This document shows positions 16,679 through 25,142 of a DNA stretch of 35,130 bases, one piece after another. The notes below the pieces were generated by a model, which saw nothing but the letters and a program-made list of their open reading frames with translations, was not told where the DNA came from and searched no databases. This DNA comes from Bacteroidales bacterium (GTDB taxonomy: Bacteria > Bacteroidota > Bacteroidia > Bacteroidales > S143-33), in assembly GCA_015489395.1 (NCBI GenBank), contig WFZV01000046.1:1-35130 (forward strand), given 5' to 3'. Made by a program: the position numbers and the translations under genes. Positions within the stretch are counted from its first letter, which is position 1. Each line of letters begins with the position of its first letter.

Positions 16679-17644
16679 TTACTGATTTTCGGCAAAGTAT
16701 TTTTTAAATCGTCCGTAAGCCTGGTGAAGTTTTTGCAAGCTGTTTAAGTCAATAGCGATGTTCTCAGAGACGTAAATTTGATTGTAAAGTGTTTTGATAG
16801 AGTCTAATTGTGATGATAGATTTTGCAGTTCAATGCTCAGGTCAATGGATTCGACGTCCAGAAGCGTGTTGTTTATGTATTGTTTAAATTTGTCGATAGT
16901 AGAACCCTGTTGGCTGATAATTTTGTACACGTCCATTGAAATGTTTTGATTTTTAATGGCATTGCCAGTAATCAGGTATAAAGTTTCGCTCCAACTACCG
17001 GCAAGAGCGAAAGGTAAAATACTAATTTGGTGGGATTCAGATAATTGTTGGCAGGTTTTGATAATAGCGTTTTGGATAATGATTTTTGCAGAATCAGTCT
17101 TAAAGTTTTGTTTAAATTTGGTCAAATAAGCTTTTGTGAAGTTCTGTTTTATGCTTAAATCTGTGGCAAGTTTTAGTACAATATCGTAATAATCGACGAA
17201 TTTAGTTTGATTGTTGTAAATCAATGTATAAGTTAAATCTGCAGTGTAAACGCCGAAGAAGAACGATTTTTGAGTTATTTTTATAAATCTGTCAGCGTAA
17301 GAAGTTGGGAAAAGCATTTCGAAATCAGGTGCGCCTAAGGTTTGGGTATCTAAAAGGGTGTAGGGCAGTGGAATCGAATACTTTTCAACGATATCGCATT
17401 TATTTGTTTTGGTTAAATTAAGTTGATTTGCTGGTTTTGTTTGTGTTTTTGTGATTAAACTGTTTTGTTTAGTCTCACTTTGGGTTAAATTTATTGAATC
17501 ATTAGCGATTTGTTGATTTTTATATTCAAATTTGGCTTTGAGTTCTGCAGGTTTGAGTGTTTTTGTACCGTTTTGTCCTTTTTGACAATCGAATAAAAAG
17601 AGTGTTATAGCCAGTATTAAAATAAGAACTAAATTTTTGTTCAT
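16679..17644 (-). CDS. Uncharacterised Bacteroidota lipoprotein, paralogue of 32410-33261
   Basis: The 321-residue protein has a lipoprotein signal peptide ([12 protein letters not shown]) and a low-complexity Lys/Thr/Gln/Asn linker to about residue 80. A mostly helical domain follows. Three blocks match the gene at 32410-33261: [26 protein letters not shown] with the following Tyr; and [20 protein letters not shown] recall similar '(L/F)G.Y.ADL.Y' and 'G.W.E.LY' blocks in many Bacteroidales hypothetical lipoproteins, a family of unknown function. A TAAATTTG -7-like box (17659-17652) sits so close to the start that a leaderless message is possible. The THX gene follows on the same strand but has its own promoter. 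Confidence 0.8.
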   Translation of the reverse strand: MNKNLVLILILAITLFLFDCQKGQNGTKTLKPAELKAKFEYKNQQIANDSINLTQSETKQNSLITKTQTKPANQLNLTKTNKCDIVEKYSIPLPYTLLDTQTLGAPDFEMLFPTSYADRFIKITQKSFFFGVYTADLTYTLIYNNQTKFVDYYDIVLKLATDLSIKQNFTKAYLTKFKQNFKTDSAKIIIQNAIIKTCQQLSESHQISILPFALAGSWSETLYLITGNAIKNQNISMDVYKIISQQGSTIDKFKQYINNTLLDVESIDLSIELQNLSSQLDSIKTLYNQIYVSENIAIDLNSLQKLHQAYGRFKKYFAENQ

Positions 17645-17745
17645 AGTTCTGCAAATTTAGTCGATTTTTACACTAACTTTTTATGCAAATAATAATCCAA
17701 AACTTTTTTAAAAGCGAAATTTTAAGAAAACGTTTTAGAAAAAAA

Positions 17746-17779
17746 TTGACTGTACATTGGAAGCCAAGTTTTATTTTTG
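17746..17779 (+). promoter_or_regulatory. Candidate promoter for the phosphofructokinase gene
   Basis: TTG (17746-17748) and TATTTTTG (17772-17779) are separated by 23 bases, at the long end of the accepted Bacteroidota range. The -7 box is a full match to TAnnTTTG and gives a leader near 37 bases. Confidence 0.42.
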
Positions 17780-17823
17780 TTATTTTTACTGAGTTAAAAT
17801 TCAAAATTAAATAAACCAAAGCG

Positions 17824-19149
17824 ATGGACATTAGCAATTATACATTAGAAGATTTTTTGGTTAAAGAGCTTGGTCCGCGGCGGGTACGTTCACCGATTAA
17901 ACTTTCAAAAAAACGTGGAGATGGAATTTATAATTACATTGAGGACGGTGAACGTATTTTGTATGACGCATCGTTAGCCAGTATTGAATACTATGAGAAG
18001 ACCGGGCAAATGCCAATTTCATTTGAAAAAGCCGGCCCAAAAGAGTTTATTTACTTTGAGCCGAGTAAAACTAAGGTCGGTATTGTTACGTGTGGCGGTT
18101 TATGTCCTGGTTTGAACAATGTTATTCGTGGACTGGTTATGCAGTTGTGGTATCGTTATGGTGTACGGCGGATTTTGGGCTTTAGATATGGTTATGAGGG
18201 ACTTGTGCCAAAATATAACCATCCTTATATGGAACTTAATCCGCAGGTCGTTGAACGTATTCATAACCAGGGCGGTACAATTTTAGGTAGTAGCCGTGGC
18301 AAACAGGATGTTACGGAAATAGTCGATACTTTAGAAATTCACAATATAAACATATTGTTCACAATCGGCGGAGATGGGACGTTGCGTGGCGCTCATGCTA
18401 TTCATGAGGAAATCGAAAGAAGAAAGTTAAAAATAGCTGTTGTTGGTATTCCAAAGACCATTGATAACGACATCAATTTTATAGATCGTTCTTTTGGTTT
18501 TGAAACAGCATTTGCTATAGCTGACCAGATAGTAAGAAACGCTCACAATGAAGCTCGAGGTGCTTATAATGGCATCGCGATAGTCAAACTAATGGGACGA
18601 GATTCTGGCTTTATCGCAGCAAATGCAGCTTTAGCTACGCAAGAAGCTAATTTTGTACTAATTCCAGAGATGTATTTCACTATTGAAGGGCTTTGTAAAG
18701 CATTGAAAGAAAGACTTGAACGCCGTCATCATGCTTTGATTATTGTGGGCGAAGGAGCAGGACAATACTTTTTTAAAGGTGAAAATGTCGAAAAAGACCC
18801 ATCCGGAAATATTAAATACAAGGACATTGGTGCATTTCTTCAAAACAAAATACACGAGTGTTTGACGCAATATGGAGTTCGTCATACCATAAAGTATATT
18901 GACCCAAGCTATATTATTCGCAGCGCACCAGCTATACCGAACGATAGTAAGTTCTGTAATTTGTTGGCTCAGAATGCAGTACATGCGGCAATGGCAGGAA
19001 AAACCGATGTTGTTGTCGGACATTGGAATCAGAGTTTTACTCTTTTGCCAATACCAGCAGCTGTGCGTGAACGCAAACATATTAATTTAGAAAGTGAATT
19101 ATGGTGGAATGTTCTTGAAACTACAGGACAACCCCCGCAAATGATATAA
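17824..19149 (+). CDS. pfkA: 6-phosphofructokinase, plant/trypanosome-like 'long' ATP type
   Basis: The enzyme phosphorylates fructose-6-phosphate to the 1,6-bisphosphate. At 441 residues it is longer than the ~320-residue E. coli PfkA, with an extra ~80-residue N-terminal region. Motifs include CGGLCPGLNNVIRG, IGGDGTLRGAH (182-186), PKTIDNDI (210-217), SFGFETA, MGRDSGFIA and EGAGQ. The phosphoryl-donor positions are mixed: Gly185 in GGDGT favours ATP (PPi enzymes have Asp), while Lys211 in PKTIDND is shared with PPi enzymes and with plant and trypanosome ATP enzymes. ATP use is the better guess. The gene is monocistronic, with a near-perfect promoter box upstream and a perfect 36-base palindromic terminator downstream. 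Confidence 0.93.
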   Translation: MDISNYTLEDFLVKELGPRRVRSPIKLSKKRGDGIYNYIEDGERILYDASLASIEYYEKTGQMPISFEKAGPKEFIYFEPSKTKVGIVTCGGLCPGLNNVIRGLVMQLWYRYGVRRILGFRYGYEGLVPKYNHPYMELNPQVVERIHNQGGTILGSSRGKQDVTEIVDTLEIHNINILFTIGGDGTLRGAHAIHEEIERRKLKIAVVGIPKTIDNDINFIDRSFGFETAFAIADQIVRNAHNEARGAYNGIAIVKLMGRDSGFIAANAALATQEANFVLIPEMYFTIEGLCKALKERLERRHHALIIVGEGAGQYFFKGENVEKDPSGNIKYKDIGAFLQNKIHECLTQYGVRHTIKYIDPSYIIRSAPAIPNDSKFCNLLAQNAVHAAMAGKTDVVVGHWNQSFTLLPIPAAVRERKHINLESELWWNVLETTGQPPQMI

Positions 19150-19170
19150 TCAGTTGTCATTTTTTGATTG

Positions 19171-19211
19171 AAACGAAGGCGCACCTGTACAGGTGCGCCT
19201 TCGTTTTTGTG
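19171..19211 (+). terminator. Rho-independent terminator of the phosphofructokinase gene
   Basis: AAACGAAGGCGCACCTGT (19171-19188) is followed at once by its exact reverse complement (19189-19206), a perfect 36-base palindrome, then TTTGTG. The run of T at 19202-19208 supplies the U-tract. Confidence 0.88.
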
Positions 19212-19362
19212 TATACTGAATGTGATTTGTTGTGCTTTAAAATAAATTTTGTGGAAATTAAGTAGATGTTTAAAAAAATTTAAACAGTAAATTTTTATAA
19301 AACTTATGGGAATAAATTTTCGTAAATATTTAACAAAAACCAAACCCCTAAAACATTTTACT

Positions 19363-21144
19363 ATGAAACGGACTTTTACTATAGTGGTAAGTTTGTTTTT
19401 AGCCATACTTACCTTTGCGCAGCAACCCTTACCTGTAAAAAAAGGCTGGTATATTAACGATAAAGGACGCTTTTTTGTAAACAAACACCTTGGAGTATAT
19501 TTGTGGCTATCGTTTTCACCTGATCCAAATTCACCAAAGCACCTTTTAAAAAGCGAATCTACCAAGCATACTAACCCAATGTACTTTGATTCAGAAGGTT
19601 ATAACTCCATCCGTTCGCCATGGGAGATAGATTCTACAGGAAAGTATATTTTGCCAAAACATGATATTGTATTTGAGGTTTATGCCGATGGCTTACCTCC
19701 TATTGTTAATTCAACCTTTTACGGCGCGCCTAAATACGTTAAATCAGGTACTGTTTATTATGGAAAAGGCTTGAAAGTTAAGCTTACTGCTACAGATGCC
19801 CGTCCAAGTGAAGGTTTGTCTAAAGACGTAGTTTCTGGTGTAAAAGCTATTTACTATTCAATCAATGGCCAGAATTACCAGGAATATAAAAACGAACTTG
19901 TTTTTGACAAAGAAGGTTCGTTTACCCTCAAATACTATGCTGTTGACAATGTAGGTAATGTTTCACAACCAGTTGAAAAGAAATTCATCGTTGACCTGAC
20001 TCCTCCTGAGATTGCTCAGAACATCGAAGGAGACGCTGTTGGTACAGTTTATTCCCCACGTGCTAAAATTGTTTTGACCAGTACAGATAATCTTTCTGGT
20101 GTACGTCACACTTATTACTCAATCGATGGTCGTAAGCCTGTTATTTATACCCATCCGATTCCTATTACAGCTTTAAGCACAGGCGCACATACTTTCGAAT
20201 ATTGGTCTGTTGACAACGTTGACAACAGCAACCGTGGCTTAGGTGGTAATGGAGCAAAAGGTGGTGTTAAATATACATTTGAATACGATAATATTCCTCC
20301 AAAAGTCTGGTTCGAAATTGTTGGCGACCATTATAAGGGCAAATACGATTACATTTCATCACGTACTCAAATCAAACTTCTTGCTGACGATAAAAATGGT
20401 GTAAAAAATATCTTCTACGGTATAAATCGTCCTGCATCAGAGATTTATCAGCAACCATTCCACATGCCACCACAGACCGGACTTGAAACTTTCTACTACA
20501 AAGCTGTTGACAAGCTCAATAACATGAGCGCTCAAAAGAGCAAAGTCGTTTACATGGATAACACTCCGCCTATTACTGCTATAAATTACAAAGTTCCTCA
20601 ATTCTTCAACCGCGACACTTTGTTTATCACCAAACACACAAAGATTCAGCTCTTTGCTAAAGACTATCAATCTGGCTTACAGCGTATAGAATACAAAATC
20701 GACGATGGTCAATGGCAGACTTACAATGGCGAATTCGTTATTCCTAAAGAAGGTTATCACGTAATTACTTTCCGTTCAGTTGATAATGTCAACAATGTAG
20801 AGGCAGAGAAGAAGAGTACTTGCTTTGTTGATAATACTTCACCGGTTATTTATATTAACTTCAGTATAGAGCCAGTTAAATTTGAAAACGAAAATGGTCA
20901 GAAAATTCCAGTTTACCCAGCATATTCAAAGATTTATTTAGGTGCAACAGACTCTTACGCAGGTACAGAAGCTATTTACTTCTCAATCAACGGCGGTCCA
21001 AAAATGCGTTACATCAGTGCTAAAGAAATTGCACGTAAAGGTTTGATTCGTAAACCTGGTAAATACACAATTACTGTTGAAGCTGTCGATAAATTAGGAA
21101 ACAAGAGTACAAAGACCCAAACATTCTACATCTTGAACAAGTAA
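19363..21144 (+). CDS. Secreted OmpL47-like multi-repeat surface protein
   Basis: From MKRTFTIVVSLFLAILTFAQ at 19363 the protein is 593 residues with a clear signal peptide; the ORF track start (19306) adds 19 residues in front of it and is unlikely. After a ~110-residue N-terminal part come five tandem beta-sandwich repeats starting near residues 131, 229, 328, 418 and 517. Each runs from a KIxLxATD-type strand through YYSI(N/D)G to a YxAVDNVGN-like strand, as in OmpL47 / Ig-like surface proteins. No catalytic motif or C-terminal sorting domain is seen. Codon use is visibly richer in C-ending codons (TTC, TAC, GAC) than its neighbours, which hints at high expression. Strong terminators stand on both sides. 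Confidence 0.82.
   Translation: MKRTFTIVVSLFLAILTFAQQPLPVKKGWYINDKGRFFVNKHLGVYLWLSFSPDPNSPKHLLKSESTKHTNPMYFDSEGYNSIRSPWEIDSTGKYILPKHDIVFEVYADGLPPIVNSTFYGAPKYVKSGTVYYGKGLKVKLTATDARPSEGLSKDVVSGVKAIYYSINGQNYQEYKNELVFDKEGSFTLKYYAVDNVGNVSQPVEKKFIVDLTPPEIAQNIEGDAVGTVYSPRAKIVLTSTDNLSGVRHTYYSIDGRKPVIYTHPIPITALSTGAHTFEYWSVDNVDNSNRGLGGNGAKGGVKYTFEYDNIPPKVWFEIVGDHYKGKYDYISSRTQIKLLADDKNGVKNIFYGINRPASEIYQQPFHMPPQTGLETFYYKAVDKLNNMSAQKSKVVYMDNTPPITAINYKVPQFFNRDTLFITKHTKIQLFAKDYQSGLQRIEYKIDDGQWQTYNGEFVIPKEGYHVITFRSVDNVNNVEAEKKSTCFVDNTSPVIYINFSIEPVKFENENGQKIPVYPAYSKIYLGATDSYAGTEAIYFSINGGPKMRYISAKEIARKGLIRKPGKYTITVEAVDKLGNKSTKTQTFYILNK
19753..21141 (+). repeat. Five tandem ~90-99-residue protein repeats
   Basis: Repeat units begin near 19753, 20047, 20344, 20614 and 20911. 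Diagnostic cores are YYSINGQNYQEY, YYSIDGRKPVIY, FYGINRPASEIY, EYKIDDGQWQTY and YFSINGGPKMRY. The closing strands are YAVDNVGNVS, WSVDNVDNSN, KAVDKLNNMS, RSVDNVNNVE and EAVDKLGNKS. The units are diverged at the DNA level, so the duplications are old. Confidence 0.85.
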
Positions 21145-21162
21145 TTTAAATCATAATACTTC

Positions 21163-21198
21163 GGCAAAGCTGCTCAGCCTGAGCAGCTTTGCCTTTAA
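21163..21198 (+). terminator. Rho-independent terminator of the repeat-protein gene
   Basis: GGCAAAGCTGCTCA (21163-21176) and TGAGCAGCTTTGCC (21180-21193) form a 14-bp perfect stem with a GCC loop, followed by TTTAATA. It lies 18 bases past the stop codon. Confidence 0.85.
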
Positions 21199-21269
21199 TA
21201 TAAAATCGTTTTTTTTAAACTGTCATGTTAAATGCCATTTACTTTTTTTAAACCTTAAAATACAAACTT

Positions 21270-21617
21270 ATGGCTGCACGAAAAGTCTGGAGAATACCTG
21301 TTCTGATAAATTCTACAGGAGATATTGTTAAAATCTGGAAGCCACGTCAGTGGACAATCGATCCTCAAAATGACTATTATGAGCCAGAAATTGCGATGAA
21401 TGCTTTTAATAGTCGAAAAGTCAAGAAAAGTCTGTTGACACGTGGTCTGCCGCCAATGAAAAACGTACAGTTGGTTGTACGTAAAGACCCGGGTAAGACC
21501 AAAGACGAAATTATGCAAACGTACAATTTGCTGCTTTCAATGCCTACGCTCCTGGCAAAAGGTACAGACGAAGAATTTGATGCATTTTTGCGTAAAGTTT
21601 TGCCTCGTAGGGTTTAA
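21270..21617 (+). CDS. Orphan 115-residue basic protein, function unknown
   Basis: I do not recognise this protein. It starts MAARKVWRIPVLINSTGDIV, has no signal peptide or membrane segment, and is rich in Lys/Arg with an aromatic patch (KIWKPRQWTI, NDYYEPEI). The C-terminal third (KTKDEIMQTYNLLLSMPTLLAKGTDEEFDAFLRKVL) is predicted helical. It is bracketed by two strong plus-strand terminators (21163-21198 and 21709-21742), so it forms its own transcription unit, which supports it being a real gene. The overlapping ORF at 21475 is a shadow. I see no clear promoter box in the 70 bases upstream. Confidence 0.72.
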   Translation: MAARKVWRIPVLINSTGDIVKIWKPRQWTIDPQNDYYEPEIAMNAFNSRKVKKSLLTRGLPPMKNVQLVVRKDPGKTKDEIMQTYNLLLSMPTLLAKGTDEEFDAFLRKVLPRRV

Positions 21618-21708
21618 AGATAAACGCAGCTTCCCCCTGAATTTTTACGTGATATAAGACGATTGAATAGTTTAATTGAGCAAAATTTTCGGTTTTTTGT
21701 ACGAGTAA

Positions 21709-21742
21709 GACGGCGCTGGCTATGCCAGCGCCGTCATTTTTT
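21709..21742 (+). terminator. Rho-independent terminator of the 115-residue orphan gene
   Basis: GACGGCGCTGGC (21709-21720) and GCCAGCGCCGTC (21724-21735) form a perfect 12-bp GC-rich stem with a TAT loop, followed by ATTTTTTG. It is about 90 bases past the stop codon. Confidence 0.88.
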
Positions 21743-22083
21743 GCCCGAAACCTGAGTTTAGCGTACAGACTAATGTACGTTCGAGCCCGGAAATGTGTAA
21801 CTTATTGAATATTCGTAAATTAACGGCTTAAGTATGTGCCACAGCTGCCCGAAATATCAACGGATAAGTGCGTCTGCTCGGCTTTTTTGTAAATTTCAGT
21901 AAACGCTGCGACCCTGGGCTTAAGGCCGTGTTAATAGTGATTTGCCCTGTGCTACTAGATATTTTAGCCGTGAAAGCCTTGTACATGTTCAAATGCAAGT
22001 TTTGTAGCCGTGCAAAGATTCTGTACTTAATTTTGTCAAGTTACAGATTTTAGTCCGTAAAATAACTTCAGAAATCTGCAGGA
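21743..22083 (+). other. Unexplained 340-base gap between convergent genes
   Basis: This follows the orphan gene terminator and precedes the 3' end of the xanthine dehydrogenase-like gene (minus strand). The only ORF (21868..22053) has a GTG start and no recognisable content. The stretch has higher G+C than other gaps and contains loosely repeated motifs: GCCCGAAA twice (21743, 21848), and GCCGTG near 21925, 21967 and 22017 with a related GTCCGT near 22053. A weak 7-bp inverted repeat (CAGATTT/AAATCTG) lies at about 22044-22079. It may hold a small RNA or a decayed gene; nothing is firmly supported. Confidence 0.4.
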
Positions 22084-24666
22084 TTAAGATTTACGTTTAA
22101 GTGGAGCGTATTTAAGCAACGGCAGTTTATATCGTCGAATTCCGTCGTATTGGTAGAAAGCATTAGCTATTGCAGGAGCAGTCGGAACAAGGCCAATTTC
22201 GCCGATGCCTTTAGCGCCATAAGGGCCGATTTTATCCGGGACTTCCACGATAATAGTCTTAATTTCCGGTACCTGGTCGATACGCAACAGACCTAAGTCT
22301 TTTAGCTTTTGCGTGGTTAAATAGCCATGTTCCATTGGCAATTCTTCGCTGAGAGCGTAGCCAATACCCATAGCCACTGCACCTTCGATTTGACCTTCGA
22401 CCATCATTGGGTTGACAGCTTTACCAACGTCGTGTGCGGCGTAAATAGTTTTTATGTTGCCGTCATCGTCCAGAACACAAAGCTGAGCAGCATAACCGTA
22501 TGCAAAGTGGGTTTTAGGTTCTTTGACGTCGGCACCTGGTTTTGTAGTCCAATCGACTTTGAAGTAGCCAACGTACTTTTTACCGACAAGTTCGTCTAAG
22601 CTGTGCTGTTCGAGGTCTTTTTTTAGTTTCAGTCCAGCGTCTTTGATAGCGTTACCCAGCAGGGCAGTAGCACGGGAAGCGGTTGTCATGCCAGTAGGTA
22701 TTTGTGCTTCTGTGTCAATGACAACGTCCATGATGTCGGGCTTAAGGCCGGTTGTTTCGCAGAGCATTTGAATAGCAACCGTATTAACTCCCTGTCCCAT
22801 TTCAGTCCAGCCGTGTTTGATAATGATTTTTTCAGGCGAAAGAATTTCAATAATAGCGTAAGAGTCATCGACCATTCCGTTTCCGATGCCTACGTTTTTA
22901 ATACCAATTGCTAAGCCCGCATATTTAGCTTTGTAAAACGGCTCTTTAAGGGCTAAAAGACACTGTTTAAGTCCGACTTGATAGACTTTTTGACCTGTAG
23001 CAGTTTGTAAGCCGTCGTCCAGAGCATTATCGTATCTAAATTGCCAACGGTCAAATCCGCCTAATTCACAAAGTTCGTCGATAGCAGCTTCGACAGCGAA
23101 AGTAACTTGATTCGCACCAAATCCACGCATTGCGCCGCAAGGAACGTTGTTGGTGTAAATCGTAAATGTTTTTATATCGACGTTTGGAACGTAATATCCG
23201 CCCGTAGCGTGTCCTGCAACACGTTCCATAACTTTGTTTCCGACTGACAGGTAAGCGCCTGTATCGCCGTAAGCTCTAAGTTTTAGTGCTACTAATTTGC
23301 CGTCTTTATTTGCAGCTACTTTAATGTCCATAAATACAGGATGACGCTTAGGGTGAACACGAATTGATTCTTCACGGGTGAGAGTGATTTTTACAGGACG
23401 ATTAAGCAAATAAGCGAAAAGTGCTGTATGTCCCTGAATGCTTAAATCTTCTTTTCCGCCAAAACCTCCGCCGTTAGGCAAAAGGATAACCCGTACTTTT
23501 TCTTTTGGAAGGTTTAAAATTTGTGCTATTTGCCGTTGGTCTTCGTACACACCTTGCGATTGCGAATAAACGATTATGCCGTCGTTTCCATCAGGTTTAG
23601 CAACGCAAGATTCAGGTTCAAGAAAAGCATGTTCGATACGTTGTGTTTCGTAATGACGTTCGATAACGTAATCTGCTTGTTTGAAAGCTTTTTCAACATC
23701 GCCACGCTTTGTAAAAGAAATATCAGCGACATTTGACTGGCCTTCGTGAACCTGTATTTCGTCTTTCATAGCCTCGTAAACATCGGTGACTGGTTTAAGA
23801 ACCTGGTATTCGACTTTGATTTTTTCCACAGCCTGACGGGCAATATCTTCTGTTTCAGCAACGACACCCGCAATAACGTCGCCAACGTAATGAGTAATTT
23901 CGCCTACGTCAATCATCAAGTCCCAGTCAGAACGGATAAGTCCGATTTTTTTGTTACCCGGAATGTCTTTAGCAGTGAAAATTCGAACTACACCGGGAAT
24001 TTTTTCGGCTTCTGAGGTGTCGATGCTAAGGATTTTGGCGCGAGGATGGTCAGAGAATTTCAAAGCTCCGAAAAGCATGTTTTCAAGATAAAGGTCGGCA
24101 ACGAATTTTCTAAGTCCGATAGCAGCCTCGTAAGCCTGGTATTTAGGTTGTCGCTGACCTAATTTTCCGTCGGTTTTACGTAGTTCGATAGGTTTATTGG
24201 TTCTGATTGCTTCAGCAGCTTTGAAAACAGCTGATTCGATTTTTTTATATCCAGTACAACGGCAGTAGTTAGGTCTAAGTGCTTTTATGACCTGTTCTTC
24301 AGTAGGTTCTGTTGTTTTATCCAGGAGATTTTTAACCCGCATAATGAATCCAGGTGTACAAAAGCCGCACTGTACAGCTCCTTCGTTGACAAAAGCTTTT
24401 GCAATGTTATCGCGTGTATGTTCGGGTATGCCTTCTAAGGTGTAGATTGTAGCATCTTGAAGGGATTTCATTTTAGTTCTACAGGAAAGTCTTGGTTTTC
24501 CATTAATTTCAACTGTACAAGCGCCGCAATAACCCTGTCCGTTACATCCGTCTTTGACTGAAGTAAGGTGTAAATCTTCTCGTAAAAATTTAAGGAGGGT
24601 GCGGTCAGGATCGCCGTCGTATTGGATTTTTTGACCATTGACAGTTAAAGTTATCATTTTTGACAT
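22084..24666 (-). CDS. Xanthine dehydrogenase-type molybdoenzyme, fused 2Fe-2S and Mo domains, no FAD domain
   Basis: The protein is 860 residues. The N-terminal part binds two [2Fe-2S] clusters: Cys41, 47, 50, 62 (CNGQGYCGAC) and Cys100, 103, 135, 137 (CGFC, CRC). The molybdopterin part follows from about residue 175, with GAMRGFGANQ, TEMGQGVN and the catalytic Glu823 in KGIGEIGLVPTAPA. Arg482 in MERVAGHATGG and the Glu in TREES align by eye with the substrate residues Arg880 and Glu802 of bovine xanthine oxidase, favouring a purine or N-heterocycle over an aldehyde. The architecture resembles Desulfovibrio aldehyde oxidoreductase and the 'selenium-dependent XDH' group. No FAD-binding subunit, Moco insertion chaperone or purine gene is nearby. 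There is no signal peptide, so it is cytoplasmic. Confidence 0.9.
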   Translation of the reverse strand: MSKMITLTVNGQKIQYDGDPDRTLLKFLREDLHLTSVKDGCNGQGYCGACTVEINGKPRLSCRTKMKSLQDATIYTLEGIPEHTRDNIAKAFVNEGAVQCGFCTPGFIMRVKNLLDKTTEPTEEQVIKALRPNYCRCTGYKKIESAVFKAAEAIRTNKPIELRKTDGKLGQRQPKYQAYEAAIGLRKFVADLYLENMLFGALKFSDHPRAKILSIDTSEAEKIPGVVRIFTAKDIPGNKKIGLIRSDWDLMIDVGEITHYVGDVIAGVVAETEDIARQAVEKIKVEYQVLKPVTDVYEAMKDEIQVHEGQSNVADISFTKRGDVEKAFKQADYVIERHYETQRIEHAFLEPESCVAKPDGNDGIIVYSQSQGVYEDQRQIAQILNLPKEKVRVILLPNGGGFGGKEDLSIQGHTALFAYLLNRPVKITLTREESIRVHPKRHPVFMDIKVAANKDGKLVALKLRAYGDTGAYLSVGNKVMERVAGHATGGYYVPNVDIKTFTIYTNNVPCGAMRGFGANQVTFAVEAAIDELCELGGFDRWQFRYDNALDDGLQTATGQKVYQVGLKQCLLALKEPFYKAKYAGLAIGIKNVGIGNGMVDDSYAIIEILSPEKIIIKHGWTEMGQGVNTVAIQMLCETTGLKPDIMDVVIDTEAQIPTGMTTASRATALLGNAIKDAGLKLKKDLEQHSLDELVGKKYVGYFKVDWTTKPGADVKEPKTHFAYGYAAQLCVLDDDGNIKTIYAAHDVGKAVNPMMVEGQIEGAVAMGIGYALSEELPMEHGYLTTQKLKDLGLLRIDQVPEIKTIIVEVPDKIGPYGAKGIGEIGLVPTAPAIANAFYQYDGIRRYKLPLLKYAPLKRKS

Positions 24667-24783
24667 GTTTATGAAGTTTTAGAGACGAAAATAATAAAAA
24701 TAGCAGCAATTACTCAATTTTTTGTTGAAATTTCTGAATAAAAATTTAGATTTAAGAAACAAAAACCCTAAAATTTAAAAGTT

Positions 24784-25137
24784 ATGAAACGTGTAATTTT
24801 AAGTTTATTGATTATTTTTGCTGCAAGTTTTGCTTTTTCGCAGCAGCAACAGCAAGGTGGATTGATTTTTGGCAAGGTTGTTGGACTTGATGGCAAGCCG
24901 CTTGTTGGCGCACAGGTAACAGTGCAAGGTTTTGGCATTTCGACGATTACAGATGTCAAAGGAGAGTTTTCGCTTCATGTAAACACCACAGCGCCAGTTA
25001 GTTTAGTGGTTAAATACGGAAAATTTAGACCTTATGTAATTGGTGGAGTAAAGATTAATTCCGGCGTTGTTGTTGGCTTAGACAAAAAAGGCAAAAAAGC
25101 CTGGCATTACATTCTAAACTGTAAATGCGAAAAATAA
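24784..25137 (+). CDS. Small secreted single CarboxypepD_reg-like domain protein
   Basis: The protein is 117 residues. The signal peptide MKRVILSLLIIFAASFAFSQ is followed by a Gln run and one beta-sandwich domain with the classic pattern GKVVGLDGKPLVGAQVTVQG, ISTITDVKGEFSLHV and a VSLVVKYGKFRP closing strand. In Bacteroidota this domain usually sits at the front of TonB-dependent receptors or peptidases; here it stands alone and ends with NCKCEK, two cysteines near the C-terminus. It is divergent from the xanthine dehydrogenase gene and lies 5 bases upstream of a glycosyltransferase gene, so the two are probably one operon. Its function cannot be inferred. Confidence 0.82.
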   Translation: MKRVILSLLIIFAASFAFSQQQQQGGLIFGKVVGLDGKPLVGAQVTVQGFGISTITDVKGEFSLHVNTTAPVSLVVKYGKFRPYVIGGVKINSGVVVGLDKKGKKAWHYILNCKCEK

Positions 25138-25142
25138 ATTAA

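Noticed and set aside
19029-19565. 178-residue minus-strand ORF
   Set aside because: It is antisense to the phosphofructokinase end, the palindromic terminator and the repeat-protein start, so it is a shadow.
21868-22053. 61-residue plus-strand ORF in the 340-base gap
   Set aside because: GTG start, hydrophobic/Cys-rich chance-like sequence, no recognised domain and no promoter.
22084-24666. Selenocysteine in the xanthine dehydrogenase-like protein
   Set aside because: There is no in-frame TGA in the reading frame; selenium in the related group is a non-selenocysteine cofactor and cannot be read from sequence.
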